Of a stretch of DNA of 64,000 nt, positions 1-9,188 are shown piece by piece (position 1 is the first letter of the stretch; the number at the start of each line of letters is the position of its first letter). Position numbers and translations under genes: made by a program. A model generated the notes under the pieces. It worked only from the letters and a program-made list of their open reading frames with translations. It did no database searches and had not been told where the DNA came from. The DNA is from Bacteroidales bacterium UBA6192 (lineage in GTDB: Bacteria; Bacteroidota; Bacteroidia; Bacteroidales; F082): assembly GCA_002422725.1 (NCBI GenBank), contig DITE01000056.1, forward strand, positions 4,838 to 68,837, written 5' to 3'.

Positions 1-1629
1 AAACCATGCTCTTGAAAAAGCATAGTCGGCAGCAGCTGACAATTTGAGTTGGTCGCCTTCCGGGCCATCGTATTCAAAAGCTGCTGTTTTTGTTATGCGC
101 AAGCCATCAACGGTATTAAACGAAAATGAACTTATCCCTGCCAGTCCGTTGTGTTTGAGTTTCCACCTTTCGCTGAGTTTGCGCTGCGTTGAACCGAACA
201 TCAACTCATTGACCCACTTTGCTTTGCGTTTTGTTGTATCAACACTCACCGAATCAGTATCTTTCTCATCAAAGCTCGCCAGTTCTTCTTTTGTCAAGGG
301 AACAGGCCTATGTTGTTTCCAGTAATCCACAGGCCGCAGCCGGGCACTGTCGGCAATTTCGGTGTTGCGGGGTTTCACCTCAAGCGAAGGCTTCTCCTTG
401 TTGGCATTTGCCTCCATTCGGATCAACTTATTCAATTCGCGTGCATCCTTGTTCGATAACTCCGGTTCAGCCATCAGGGCTTCAATTTTTTTCTTTCTGG
501 AGTCCGTTGTGGCAACAGGGGTGGTCACATGACTGCTGATGGGCTGCACTTCGGGCATTTCCAGTTGCTCTTCGGCCAGCATTTTAGCATAAAAACTATG
601 ATCAACTGTTTGGTTAAGCACCACTTTGTAGTCATTCACCGATACGAGATAACGATACGAAACGGAAGCCCCAAGAGCTTCAAAAAGAATGTCAAAATCA
701 TGACTCACAGGCATCCAGACCAGGGGATTAATCTGTTGATAAACCTGTCTGATCCGGATATCGATCATTTTTTGTTCCACCTTGAGATCAACCGAATGGA
801 TGTTCCAGCTTCCTTCGCGGATAAAGATAGTTCCCTTGTACAAGTCCTGGCCTTTCCTTCGTGGAATCACGCTGATCTTGTTGATGGTGTACCCATCCTC
901 CACAAAAGTTCCATCCAGTTTAAACCGATACACCTGAAATGCATTTCTGCTTAAGGGCGAAATGATGCCGCTGATATCCTGATAGAGGCTTAAGGTGACA
1001 AACTGCATGGGATCAGTCTGGTTATCCATTCCCGAGCTCCTTGTAGACAACACATTGGTTTGCAATGGTTCACCTTCGCGGTAATGAATGTCAGAAATGG
1101 TTTCTGTAACAAAATACTTACCGGGTTCGATACCTTCGTTACGGAGTTGCTTGCGAAGCAATGCAGGGATTTTCAAGGCCACGCCTGTTCCTTTGAGGTA
1201 TGTTCTGGCCGTGTATTCCGACACCTGCTTCAGATAATACCCGCTCAGGCTGATCGCCTTACGCATGATATAATAGGCCGGATCTTCGCCACTTGCCGTA
1301 ACGATAACTTCGGCCAGGTTGTAGGTTTGGTTTGCCAGTCTGATATCAAGGTGAACAATAGCCGAATTCAGATTAACTTTCACGTTCTGTGTAACATAGC
1401 CAAGATATTGAAACACAAGGTCATGATCGCCCGACGAAAGTAGCAGATGGTATTCACCTTCCATATTGGCCGTGGTGCCCTTATGCAATGCAGGCACATA
1501 AATGGTTGCAAAGGCTATGGGTTCGTTCTTTTCATTGGTGATCCGGCCACGAATTTCCTGGCCAAACAAAATAACGGGAATAAATGAAAGAAGCAGATTA
1601 ATGAGGGTCAGAAACAACGCTCGTTTCAT
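1..1629 (-). CDS. DUF5686 / carboxypeptidase-regulatory-like domain protein (C-terminus outside window)
   Basis: An open frame runs from an ATG at 1629 down through base 1 with no stop, giving 543 visible residues. It starts with a hydrophobic signal peptide (about residues 1-24, ending FGQEI). A CarboxypepD_reg-like beta-sandwich follows (about 24-110, with the usual GRITNEKNEPIAFATIYV opening), and then the long DUF5686 region. Members of this Bacteroidota family are predicted outer-membrane/periplasmic proteins; the function is not established. Because the gene is cut by the window edge, the predicted C-terminal barrel is not visible. It is transcribed divergently from the ABC-F gene. Family assignment is by sequence pattern. 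Confidence 0.8.
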   Translation of the reverse strand, partial: MKRALFLTLINLLLSFIPVILFGQEIRGRITNEKNEPIAFATIYVPALHKGTTANMEGEYHLLLSSGDHDLVFQYLGYVTQNVKVNLNSAIVHLDIRLANQTYNLAEVIVTASGEDPAYYIMRKAISLSGYYLKQVSEYTARTYLKGTGVALKIPALLRKQLRNEGIEPGKYFVTETISDIHYREGEPLQTNVLSTRSSGMDNQTDPMQFVTLSLYQDISGIISPLSRNAFQVYRFKLDGTFVEDGYTINKISVIPRRKGQDLYKGTIFIREGSWNIHSVDLKVEQKMIDIRIRQVYQQINPLVWMPVSHDFDILFEALGASVSYRYLVSVNDYKVVLNQTVDHSFYAKMLAEEQLEMPEVQPISSHVTTPVATTDSRKKKIEALMAEPELSNKDARELNKLIRMEANANKEKPSLEVKPRNTEIADSARLRPVDYWKQHRPVPLTKEELASFDEKDTDSVSVDTTKRKAKWVNELMFGSTQRKLSERWKLKHNGLAGISSFSFNTVDGLRITKTAAFEYDGPEGDQLKLSAAADYAFSRAWF

Positions 1630-1960
1630 AATGAAAACGTATTAATCTACAATGTTAAGAAAACTTCAATCTCCATTGATCTTAAAAATGATTAAAACCA
1701 TAAAATACTGTTTGTTTCAAAAAAACAATCATAGAGACACTCACAATGCCGGTTAAAAAATAATTTTTCCGGTAACTCACTCACGAAAACACCAGTCTGC
1801 CCCGAATCAATCTAAACAAACCACAATGTTGTCATACCGATAAACAGCATACACGTCACCCACTTAAGCAGCTCAATTTTCACAAATCCTGCACAAGCAT
1901 AGAATGGACTGCCCACATATGGGGCGGTTTGCTTATTTTTGCCAGCATTCCAGAATCAGT
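1630..1960. other. Divergent intergenic region
   Basis: This 331-base, AT-rich spacer lies between two divergent genes and has no convincing coding frame. It must carry the promoters of both genes. Apart from the TAnnTTTG box listed separately I see no operator or RNA structure. Confidence 0.6.
1934..1941 (+). promoter_or_regulatory. Putative Bacteroidota -7 box for the ABC-F gene
   Basis: TATTTTTG matches the Bacteroidota -7 consensus TAnnTTTG and ends about 20 bases before the ATG at 1961. No good -33 TTTG is seen at the expected spacing, so this is a candidate only. Confidence 0.3.
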
Positions 1961-3907
1961 ATGATCGCCATTCAAAATCTTAGCATGCACTATACCGGTG
2001 AAGATTTGTTCACCAATGTATCCTTTCTGATCAGGCCAAAAGATTGCATTGGTCTTGTTGGGAAAAACGGCGCAGGCAAGACTACTTTGCTGCGGCTTTT
2101 GTTTGGGCTTGAGAAATCGCGTGGAGGCGAAGTGATCATCCCGGATGATGTTACCATTGGTTACCTGCCTCAGGAAAAAGACCATCAGAGTCGCAAAACA
2201 GTGCTGGAAGAAGCCTTGCTTGCTTTTGAGGAGGTGAATAAACTCGAAAAACTGATTGCCTCAACCGGTCACGAGATTGCCGATCGCTCTGATTTCCATT
2301 CGCCTGAGTATCACAGACTCATCGAAAAACTGGCAGCGCTCAACGAACGGTTTGCCATGATGGGCGGGCATTCGCTCGAAGGTGAGGCAGAACGAATACT
2401 GCTGGGGCTGGGTTTTGAACGACCCGACCTGAACCGGCCGATGTTTGAGTTCAGCAACGGCTGGCAGATGCGGGTCGAGCTGGCCAAATTGCTGCTGAGC
2501 AAGCCATCGCTGCTATTGCTCGACGAACCAACCAACCACCTCGATATTGAATCCATTCAATGGCTGGAAGGGTTTTTAAAGAATTATTACGGCGCCATTG
2601 TAATGGTTTCGCACGATCGCACATTTCTGGACAATATTACCAACCGAACAATAGAACTGAGTCAGGGCAAGTTGTTTGACTACAAGGGATCGTATTCGGT
2701 GTATGTTGACCTGCGCGAACAACGGATAGAAACACAGCAGGCGGCTTTCAACAATCAGCAACGGCAAGTTCGTGAAATAGAAAGGTTTGTAGAACGTTTC
2801 CGGTATAAGTCGACCAAAGCCAAACAGGTTCAGTCGCGTATCAAACTGCTCGAGAAAATGGGCGATATTTCCATCGAAGAGTTTGACCATTCATCCATAC
2901 ATTTTGGTTTTCCACCTGCCCCTCATGCCGGAAAAGTGATCATTGAGACTTCACATCTTTCGAAAAGCTATGGTGAGCTCAAGGTGCTTTCTGATATCAA
3001 CATGACCATACTGCGGGGCGAAAAGATTGCTTTTGTTGGCAGAAACGGAGAAGGCAAATCAACTTTATCCAAGATCATTGCCGGAGTGATTGAATTTGAA
3101 GGTCAGATCAGGTACGGCCATCAGGTTATTGTGGGCTACTATGCACAAAATCAGGGCGATTTACTCGACCCGGAACTCACTGTATTCGAAACGCTTGATC
3201 AGGTGGCTGTGGGTGAGGTTCGTGCGAAAATACGGGCTATACTGGGTTCATTTCTTTTCAGTGGCGACACCATCGACAAGAAGGTTAAAGTGCTATCGGG
3301 CGGCGAAAAATCGCGGCTTTCACTTGCCCGTTTGCTGCTGAAACCGGCTAACCTCCTGGTTCTTGATGAGCCGACCAATCACCTGGATATGCTTTCAAAA
3401 GATATTTTGAAAAATGCGCTTCTCGACTACGACGGAACCCTTGTTATAGTTTCGCACGACAGGGATTTTCTGCAAGGCTTAACCACCAAGGTGTATGAAT
3501 TTAAAAAACCGGCCATCAGGGAGTTTATTGGCGATGTTTTTGATTTTCTAAACGACAGGGCGATTGAAAAACTCGATGAACTCGACACCCTCAAAAAGAC
3601 CGCTGTCACCATTCAGAAACCGGAGATTTCGGTAAACAAAGTGAATTATGCCCTTCGAAAACAGCAGGATAAAGAGTTGCGAAAGCTTGACCGGCTGATC
3701 GAGACCATCGAAGAATCGATTCATCAATGCGAGCAGGAAGTGGTAAAGATGGATGAGGTGTTAAAAAATCCCTCCGCATTTCCTGACCACACTATCGATC
3801 AACACTGGTATGCGCGTTACGATAGTTTGAAAAAGCGAATCGAAAGCCTGATGGTAGAATGGGATTTAAAGCATCAGGAACGGGATGCGATGCAGGTGAG
3901 TCAATGA
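1961..3907 (+). CDS. ABC-F family ATPase (duplicated ABC domains)
   Basis: 648 residues with two ATP-binding cassettes and no membrane segments, so a cytosolic ABC-F protein acting on ribosomes (family knowledge). Walker A motifs read GLVGKNGAGKTT and GRNGEGKST, and both halves have LLLLDEPTNHLD-type Walker B motifs. The second signature is a clean LSGGEKSRL, while the first is degenerate (FSNGWQMRVEL), as in YheS/YdiF-type members. A charged arm/linker lies between the domains and a Lys/Glu-rich coiled coil ends the protein. I chose the ATG at 1961 over an in-frame ATG at 1904 because homology to ABC domains starts at MIAIQNLSM. It marks the left border of the defence island. Confidence 0.88.
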   Translation: MIAIQNLSMHYTGEDLFTNVSFLIRPKDCIGLVGKNGAGKTTLLRLLFGLEKSRGGEVIIPDDVTIGYLPQEKDHQSRKTVLEEALLAFEEVNKLEKLIASTGHEIADRSDFHSPEYHRLIEKLAALNERFAMMGGHSLEGEAERILLGLGFERPDLNRPMFEFSNGWQMRVELAKLLLSKPSLLLLDEPTNHLDIESIQWLEGFLKNYYGAIVMVSHDRTFLDNITNRTIELSQGKLFDYKGSYSVYVDLREQRIETQQAAFNNQQRQVREIERFVERFRYKSTKAKQVQSRIKLLEKMGDISIEEFDHSSIHFGFPPAPHAGKVIIETSHLSKSYGELKVLSDINMTILRGEKIAFVGRNGEGKSTLSKIIAGVIEFEGQIRYGHQVIVGYYAQNQGDLLDPELTVFETLDQVAVGEVRAKIRAILGSFLFSGDTIDKKVKVLSGGEKSRLSLARLLLKPANLLVLDEPTNHLDMLSKDILKNALLDYDGTLVIVSHDRDFLQGLTTKVYEFKKPAIREFIGDVFDFLNDRAIEKLDELDTLKKTAVTIQKPEISVNKVNYALRKQQDKELRKLDRLIETIEESIHQCEQEVVKMDEVLKNPSAFPDHTIDQHWYARYDSLKKRIESLMVEWDLKHQERDAMQVSQ

Positions 3908-3978
3908 TGGGGGGTGGAGGAGGTTTTAACGTTTGCTTGTGTGGACTTGCAAACATGTTTACGAATGTGGATTGTAAA

Positions 3979-5469
3979 TTATTCTTTTCTGTTTATCGTC
4001 AACATAATTTCTCTAAAACTCTCTAAACCTGCTTCTAAGTTTTCAATAATGTCTCCAGCCAAAACATCTGGGTCTGGAAGATTATCAAGGTCTGCAAGTG
4101 ATTTATCTTTTATCCAGGATATATCTAATGAGGTTTTGTCTCTTGTAATAATTTCATCAAAAGAGAACTTTCGCCATCTACCTTCAGGATTTGATTCAAT
4201 ATTATAAGTTTCTTTCCGTTTATGCCTGTTGTCTGGATTGTAGCAACTGATAAAATCCTTAAGGTCTTCCAGTTTCAGTGGATTCTTTTTCAGCGTAAAA
4301 TGAATGTTGGTTCTGAAATCGTAAATCCAAATGTCCTTTGTCCAAGGTTGTTTTGCAGCAGGTTTGTTGTCGAAGAAAAGCACATTTGCTTTTACACCTT
4401 GTCTATAAAATATACCTGTCGGCAAACGAAGAATTGTATGCAGGTCAGTTGTTTCCATTAGTTTTTTTCGGACTGTTTCACCTGCACCACCTTCAAACAA
4501 AACATTGTCTGGTAAAACAACTGCTGCTTGTCCAGTTGATTTCATCATTGTTCTGATGTGCTGAACAAAGTTCAATTGCTTGTTGCTTGAAGTTTCCCAA
4601 AAGTCTTGACGGTTATAAGTGAGCTCGTCTGTTTCCTGCTCGCCTTCTTCGTTGGTGGCTGTCATGCTGCTTTTTCTGCCGAATGGCGGATTGGCTAACA
4701 CATAGTCAACTCTTAAACCGCTATCTGAAATCAAAGCATCAGCAGGAGAGATAAAGTTTTCACTTTCAAAATCTCCGATATTGTGCAAAAACAAATTCAT
4801 CAAACACATTCTTCTTGTATTTGGCACAATTTCGTTTCCGAAAAATGTTTCGTGTTTTAAAAAATGCTTTTGTGTTTTATCTAATTTTTGTTTTGCAATA
4901 AAATCATAAGCAGCTAGGAAGAACCCCCCAGTTCCACAAGCTGGGTCGGCAATAGTTTTCAATGGTTCGGGTTGAACACATTCTACCATTGCTCTAATCA
5001 ATGCTCTTGGCGTAAAATATTGCCCTGCACCACTTTTTGTATCTTCTGCATTTTTTTCCAGCAAGCCTTCGTAAATTGTTCCTTTAATATCTGCTCCAAG
5101 TGTTGCCCATTGCTCTTTATCTATCATGTCAATGATTTTGTATAGCATGGCAGGTTCTTTTATTTTGTTCTGGCTTTGAACAAAGATTTGCCCTAAAACT
5201 CCTTTCTGTCTTGATAAAACACTAAGTGTTTTAGAATAATGTAACTCTAATTCATCTCCACGCCTTGAAGTCAGGCTTTCCCAATTATTTTCAGTTGGAA
5301 TTGGCAATTTTCTGTTATATGGTGGTTTACTGAATTCATCAGCCATTTTCAAGAACAGCAGATAGGTAAGTTGTTCCAAATAATCGCCGTAACCAACACC
5401 AATATCTCTAAGCGGATTACAGAATGACCATACTTTACTTACTATTGCCGATGTGTTTTCGTTGCTCAT
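3979..5469 (-). CDS. hsdM: Type I restriction-modification DNA methyltransferase subunit M
   Basis: 496 residues. The N-terminal HsdM helical domain is followed by an N6-adenine methylase domain. The AdoMet motif ADPACGTGGFF is at about residues 174-184 and the catalytic NPPF at 260-263. With HsdS it forms the modification complex that methylates adenine in a bipartite site and so protects host DNA. It is the last gene of the eight-gene operon, 7 bases after the small ORF, and is separated from hsdS by three accessory genes, an unusual order. It ends convergently with the ABC-F gene. Confidence 0.93.
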   Translation of the reverse strand: MSNENTSAIVSKVWSFCNPLRDIGVGYGDYLEQLTYLLFLKMADEFSKPPYNRKLPIPTENNWESLTSRRGDELELHYSKTLSVLSRQKGVLGQIFVQSQNKIKEPAMLYKIIDMIDKEQWATLGADIKGTIYEGLLEKNAEDTKSGAGQYFTPRALIRAMVECVQPEPLKTIADPACGTGGFFLAAYDFIAKQKLDKTQKHFLKHETFFGNEIVPNTRRMCLMNLFLHNIGDFESENFISPADALISDSGLRVDYVLANPPFGRKSSMTATNEEGEQETDELTYNRQDFWETSSNKQLNFVQHIRTMMKSTGQAAVVLPDNVLFEGGAGETVRKKLMETTDLHTILRLPTGIFYRQGVKANVLFFDNKPAAKQPWTKDIWIYDFRTNIHFTLKKNPLKLEDLKDFISCYNPDNRHKRKETYNIESNPEGRWRKFSFDEIITRDKTSLDISWIKDKSLADLDNLPDPDVLAGDIIENLEAGLESFREIMLTINRKE

Positions 5470-5476
5470 TGTTAGT

Positions 5477-5737
5477 TTATAAATGAATGTTATTAAACCC
5501 TTTTTCTTGCAGATATTCTTGAGCCATATAGGTTGTGAAATTTGTAGGATCAGGATCTAACTCTTCTCCGTTGACATATAAGTTTCCCCATGATATCAAT
5601 AATTTACAAGGGTATTGTTTTCCTTCGTATTCAGTTGCCCATTCTCTGGCACCCCTTCTGGCAGGTATTCCTTCTCTTTCAATTCTCAGCATGGCTTGGA
5701 AAATATGTTCCCGCTCTATGTTATTTGGTATTGGCAT
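5477..5737 (-). CDS. Small ScoMcrA N-terminal-head-like protein
   Basis: 86 residues, no signal or membrane segment. The pattern of an IEREGIPARR segment, then a Tyr-Pro-Cys-Lys-Leu-Leu-Ile-Ser stretch and a closing LQEKGF resembles the N-terminal head domain found on ScoMcrA-type modification-dependent endonucleases. Here it stands alone, without an HNH or SRA domain. It lies 2 bases after the AlbA_2 gene stop and 7 bases before hsdM, so it is almost certainly co-translated. A DNA-reading or accessory role in restriction is inference. The family match is from memory and moderately sure. Confidence 0.6.
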   Translation of the reverse strand: MPIPNNIEREHIFQAMLRIEREGIPARRGAREWATEYEGKQYPCKLLISWGNLYVNGEELDPDPTNFTTYMAQEYLQEKGFNNIHL

Positions 5738-5739
5738 AT

Positions 5740-7242
5740 CTATTTAACTTTTGATTGCATTTTCTTAGTCAGGAAATATCCGCCCGTTTTTGGCGCTCCT
5801 TTGAACTCAATTATTCCAACTTCTTTGGCTGTTCTTAGGTATCTTTCAATTGTAGGCTTTGACTTACCCCTTTTAGTAGCTATATCGAGAGCATTTGCAC
5901 CTTCTTTAGCCATTATCAGTTCCACTATCTTTATTATCTCTACTCTTACACCATCACTTACACCATCAATTAGACCATCATTTACACCATCATCAATAAG
6001 TCTATTTACACCATCATTTACACCATCATTTACGCCATCATTTACACCATCACTTTTAGCAGTATCTTTTTTAGCAGCTAATGCTTTAGGACCATTAAAA
6101 GTTAGAGCAATACCATCAATATTATGTTTCCATTCGGGATCTTTTAAACCTTCATTTCTACATAACTCAACAACTTTTATTGTTCCTCTTCCTAATTTAT
6201 CTATCAATCCTTTAAGGAAAACCATATGTGCTATATCAGGATTATTGGGAACAGACCGATGGTCTTTCTTTAAATCTGTAGTTTTCCAGCCAGATGGCAA
6301 ATGACCACTATTAGAGATAACAAAACGATCAGGGTAGATGCTTATTGCAACACTACTTGAATGACTGCTGTAATCTCTGTGCATTAAAGCATTAATAACC
6401 CCTTCTTGTAAAGCTTTGGGAGGAAACTTAAAATCAATTCTTTTCCATTGATTCTTATCAAAAACGCTACGGACACCCAAATTTTCAATATATCGTTCCA
6501 ATTTATCCTTAATCGCAAATAGATTGCCTTCAAACACTTCATCACGTAGTAAACCCTTGTCGGTTTTCCCTTCTCCGTATTCGGTTAAGCGAACCCGAAC
6601 TTGAGGCAAAAACTTTACAGGTGTTTTGGCAAAAAGAACAACACAGGCATTGGTGAATGAACCATTTTGATATAAGCCATAATTGGAGAGAAAATCAATA
6701 ACATCATTTCCTTCAAAATTTCCTCTATGATTATCTCTTGATTCATGAATAACAGAAAGAATGAGTTTTTGGTCTAAATCCGCCAAATCAACACCCAATG
6801 CAGGTTGGCGTTCCCAATGCAATTCCGATTTTTGGCGACCGTGAATCAATTCCGAAATTTGTTGTGAAGTTGCTTTTACTGTTTTGTCTGACTGCCTGTA
6901 ATAAATACTGCCATCGAATAAATAAGGCTGCTTTGAACCTCCATAAACCTTTATGAGAATTAAGTCTTTCCCTTCAATAGTTTCAACGCTAATAGTAATA
7001 GGTGCTTCTGGAACTAGGACTGAAAGTAAATAGACTTTCAATTGCTCAATAACTTTGTCTGCATTTGCAATGTGACCAGGCTCATTGTTAACGTTAACTC
7101 CCACTAATACACGACCTCCTTTGCCATTCAGAAAACTGCATAGCACTTTGGCTATTTCATCCTTACGAACAGACTCTTCGAATGCAAGCTGTTCGCTTTC
7201 CCCCTGTTTAATCAGGTCTTTTATAAGTTGTTCTTCTTTCAT
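5740..7242 (-). CDS. AlbA_2 (Schlafen-type) domain ATP-binding protein / putative transcriptional regulator
   Basis: 500 residues. An AlbA_2 (former AAA_4/Schlafen) domain occupies about residues 10-150 (a Glu-rich opening, then SFLNGKGGRVLVGV). A GHKL-ATPase-like C-terminal half follows at about 240-380 (INALMHRDYS, GRGTIKVVEL). A low-complexity linker of Asp-Gly-Val-Asn tetrapeptide repeats is at about 397-433, and a winged-helix domain at 455-490. Such proteins are recurrent companions of type I restriction operons; their exact role is unknown. The start overlaps the DUF4062 gene by 4 bases (ATGA), so translation is coupled. Confidence 0.8.
   Translation of the reverse strand: MKEEQLIKDLIKQGESEQLAFEESVRKDEIAKVLCSFLNGKGGRVLVGVNVNNEPGHIANADKVIEQLKVYLLSVLVPEAPITISVETIEGKDLILIKVYGGSKQPYLFDGSIYYRQSDKTVKATSQQISELIHGRQKSELHWERQPALGVDLADLDQKLILSVIHESRDNHRGNFEGNDVIDFLSNYGLYQNGSFTNACVVLFAKTPVKFLPQVRVRLTEYGEGKTDKGLLRDEVFEGNLFAIKDKLERYIENLGVRSVFDKNQWKRIDFKFPPKALQEGVINALMHRDYSSHSSSVAISIYPDRFVISNSGHLPSGWKTTDLKKDHRSVPNNPDIAHMVFLKGLIDKLGRGTIKVVELCRNEGLKDPEWKHNIDGIALTFNGPKALAAKKDTAKSDGVNDGVNDGVNDGVNRLIDDGVNDGLIDGVSDGVRVEIIKIVELIMAKEGANALDIATKRGKSKPTIERYLRTAKEVGIIEFKGAPKTGGYFLTKKMQSKVK
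5945..6052 (-). repeat. 12-bp tandem repeat inside the AlbA_2 gene
   Basis: On the plus strand, copies of the unit TTTACACCATCA repeat in tandem with minor variants. They encode DGVN-type tetrapeptides in the linker between the ATPase-like domain and the winged helix. Copy number is likely to vary between strains without breaking the frame. Confidence 0.85.
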
Positions 7243-7853
7243 TTTGTTGGCTTTTTAAGTTCTTCCAGTTCCTGAATCCGCTTCTTCATGTCTCCGAATT
7301 GAGTTTTAATAAATTTTTTCACTTCTTCCATGTTTTTAAAAGACTGAACCCAGTATTTCCGAACGTCATTATACATGTCTACAACCTTCACACTATCCAA
7401 AACAGTGGTTTTAGGAATTTCAAATTTTTTCCGCTTTCCCGCTTTAGTATACATTTTTGGTTGTAGTAGTTTTCTTAAGAATTCAATTTTTTCATGTGCA
7501 ATAAACCACATAGGCTTATTAAGCCTTTTAGCTTCCAAAAATTCAGCATGAGTAATGCCTGAACCATACCTTGGAAAAATAATTCCAAAAAACAAATCAC
7601 AATCTTTCACTGCTTGTAAACAGGCCGCTTTAGTGTCGCTAACGTGTTTCATTGAAACATAAACGCTACCTTCTTTCGACATGATTACTTTGTATCCAAA
7701 CTGTTGCCCTAAAATAGCTGCTATCTGGTCTAAATCGGATTCTGAGTCATACACAGTAGAAGAAACCATGATAGTTAGCTGCTTCTTTTTGGGCACAGCA
7801 GCCTTCTTTGCAACTGCCTTTTTCTTTAGTGGTATGGCTGCTTTTTTACCCAT
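7239..7853 (-). CDS. DUF4062 domain protein with Lys/Ala-rich N-terminal tail
   Basis: 204 residues. Residues 1-26 are a basic Lys/Ala/Pro tail of the kind that binds nucleic acids. Residues about 27-115 match DUF4062 (TIMVSSTVYDSESDLD, then a predicted Rossmann-like fold with DCDLFFGIIFPRYGSG). DUF4062 normally caps large STAND or TIR-type signalling and defence proteins. Here it stands alone with a helical C-terminus (about 150-204, Lys/Glu-rich, possibly coiled coil). It overlaps hsdS by 8 bases and the AlbA_2 gene by 4 bases. A sensor or adaptor role in the operon is inference. Confidence 0.75.
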   Translation of the reverse strand: MGKKAAIPLKKKAVAKKAAVPKKKQLTIMVSSTVYDSESDLDQIAAILGQQFGYKVIMSKEGSVYVSMKHVSDTKAACLQAVKDCDLFFGIIFPRYGSGITHAEFLEAKRLNKPMWFIAHEKIEFLRKLLQPKMYTKAGKRKKFEIPKTTVLDSVKVVDMYNDVRKYWVQSFKNMEEVKKFIKTQFGDMKKRIQELEELKKPTK

Positions 7854-9186
7854 TCACTAACGCTTTCTTTTTAGTTATTTTCGCTTTCTCCCTCTTCTCA
7901 GGCTTTCCGATTCCTTTTGCTGCTCTTATTCTCTCCAACAACTTTTCAGCAGGTTCATCACTTGGATTTTGAGAAACCAACTTTCCTTCAAATGCTTTTT
8001 TAATAATGCTTAATCGCAAAGCTTCTGCCTGTTGCAAGCTGCTTTCAATGCTTTCTTCTATTTTATCGCAAACGGAAAGACGGGACTCGATTTCTGAAAT
8101 TATTCTTTTTTGTTCGTCAATGTTTTTTGGTAATGGAATTTCAATCGATGTAAACCTTGTTTGAGTTAAATTCAAGCCGCTATCGCTTCCGCCAGTTTTA
8201 CATTTGTCAATAATCTTTAAGAATCTTGGGGTATTCAAAACTTGGACAAGATATACTGGAAGAACTTTACTTTCGTCTGCAATTATTCTATAAGCCTTAT
8301 CGCAATTCAAGAGTTTTGGCCTTACGTTTTTTACCAAACAACAAACTCCAACTCTTACCCTTGGTCCTGCACGAGTAATTAAAATATCGTTGCTTTTCAA
8401 TTCATGTTGTTTTCTTGGAGTTAAATGTTTTGGAAGCCTTTTATTCTCTATTTCTTCAAAATTTATATGTTGAATTGCAGAAGTTTTGATAACAGCCCAT
8501 TCGTCATTTGAAGTTGAATGTGTATTCTCACATTTTGGACTCCAGCCCTGATTTAATTCAGAGATTACATCCTTAATAGGAGACCATTTCCACCCTTTTG
8601 GCAATTCATTTTCTTTTACATGTTTATTTGTCAACTTACCTTCAAAAGCCCATTGTAAAACAGCTTGCCGATAAACTCTTATTTGTTTTTTAGTTGTTTC
8701 TAAATATTCAATCCCTTTGTCAAGGTCGGTAATCAGTTCTTCAATTTTGGCAATGATTCGTTTTTGCTCATTCAGAGGAGCAAGTGGAACTGGCAATTGA
8801 GAATATTCTGAAATCCAAAACCGTTTATGTGTTTCTCCTTTGATGTTTTGAATTTGCATGAAGTAATAAGCCAACTTGATATTCACCAAATCGCAAGTCG
8901 GTTGTAAAATCTTCATGGCTGATGATTTTACTTTAAATGGGAAATTTACAAATTGTGTTGCAGTTGTAAAGTCGTCAAAAATAATGGTAGGCAAGGAATT
9001 GAAAATTCCTTCTGTTTCGTTGGTGTAACCTTTGATAAATGATTTGCCTGCGGTCAATACTGGCGTGGTGAATTTGTCATCGTATTCGGTTGATTCTACT
9101 ATGTATTTTGTCGGTTGGATGTAATCCAACAAATCTTCAAATTTGGCAATCGTCCAATTGGGCGGTAATTTGTTTTTGTCAATCAT
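7846..9186 (-). CDS. hsdS: Type I restriction-modification specificity subunit S
   Basis: 446 residues with the classical two-TRD layout. A first target-recognition domain spans about 1-150, a central conserved helix about 135-180 (LNEQKRIIAKIEELITDLD), a second TRD about 190-370, and a second conserved helix about 360-410 (IDEQKRIISEIESRLS). The C-terminus is Lys-rich. The two TRDs each read half of a bipartite DNA site, and the helices set the spacing and dock HsdM. The gene lies 2 bases after the Argonaute stop codon and overlaps the DUF4062 gene, so it is embedded among non-RM genes. Confidence 0.93.
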   Translation of the reverse strand: MIDKNKLPPNWTIAKFEDLLDYIQPTKYIVESTEYDDKFTTPVLTAGKSFIKGYTNETEGIFNSLPTIIFDDFTTATQFVNFPFKVKSSAMKILQPTCDLVNIKLAYYFMQIQNIKGETHKRFWISEYSQLPVPLAPLNEQKRIIAKIEELITDLDKGIEYLETTKKQIRVYRQAVLQWAFEGKLTNKHVKENELPKGWKWSPIKDVISELNQGWSPKCENTHSTSNDEWAVIKTSAIQHINFEEIENKRLPKHLTPRKQHELKSNDILITRAGPRVRVGVCCLVKNVRPKLLNCDKAYRIIADESKVLPVYLVQVLNTPRFLKIIDKCKTGGSDSGLNLTQTRFTSIEIPLPKNIDEQKRIISEIESRLSVCDKIEESIESSLQQAEALRLSIIKKAFEGKLVSQNPSDEPAEKLLERIRAAKGIGKPEKREKAKITKKKALVNG

Positions 9187-9188
9187 GA

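Noticed and set aside
5945..6052. CRISPR-like repeats
   Set aside because: The units are 12 bp, contiguous, without spacers, and encode an in-frame DGVN linker of a real protein.
5615..6304. 229-residue plus-strand frame with Thr-Pro-Ser repeats
   Set aside because: Shadow of the AlbA_2 gene; the repeats are the antisense of the DGVN codons.
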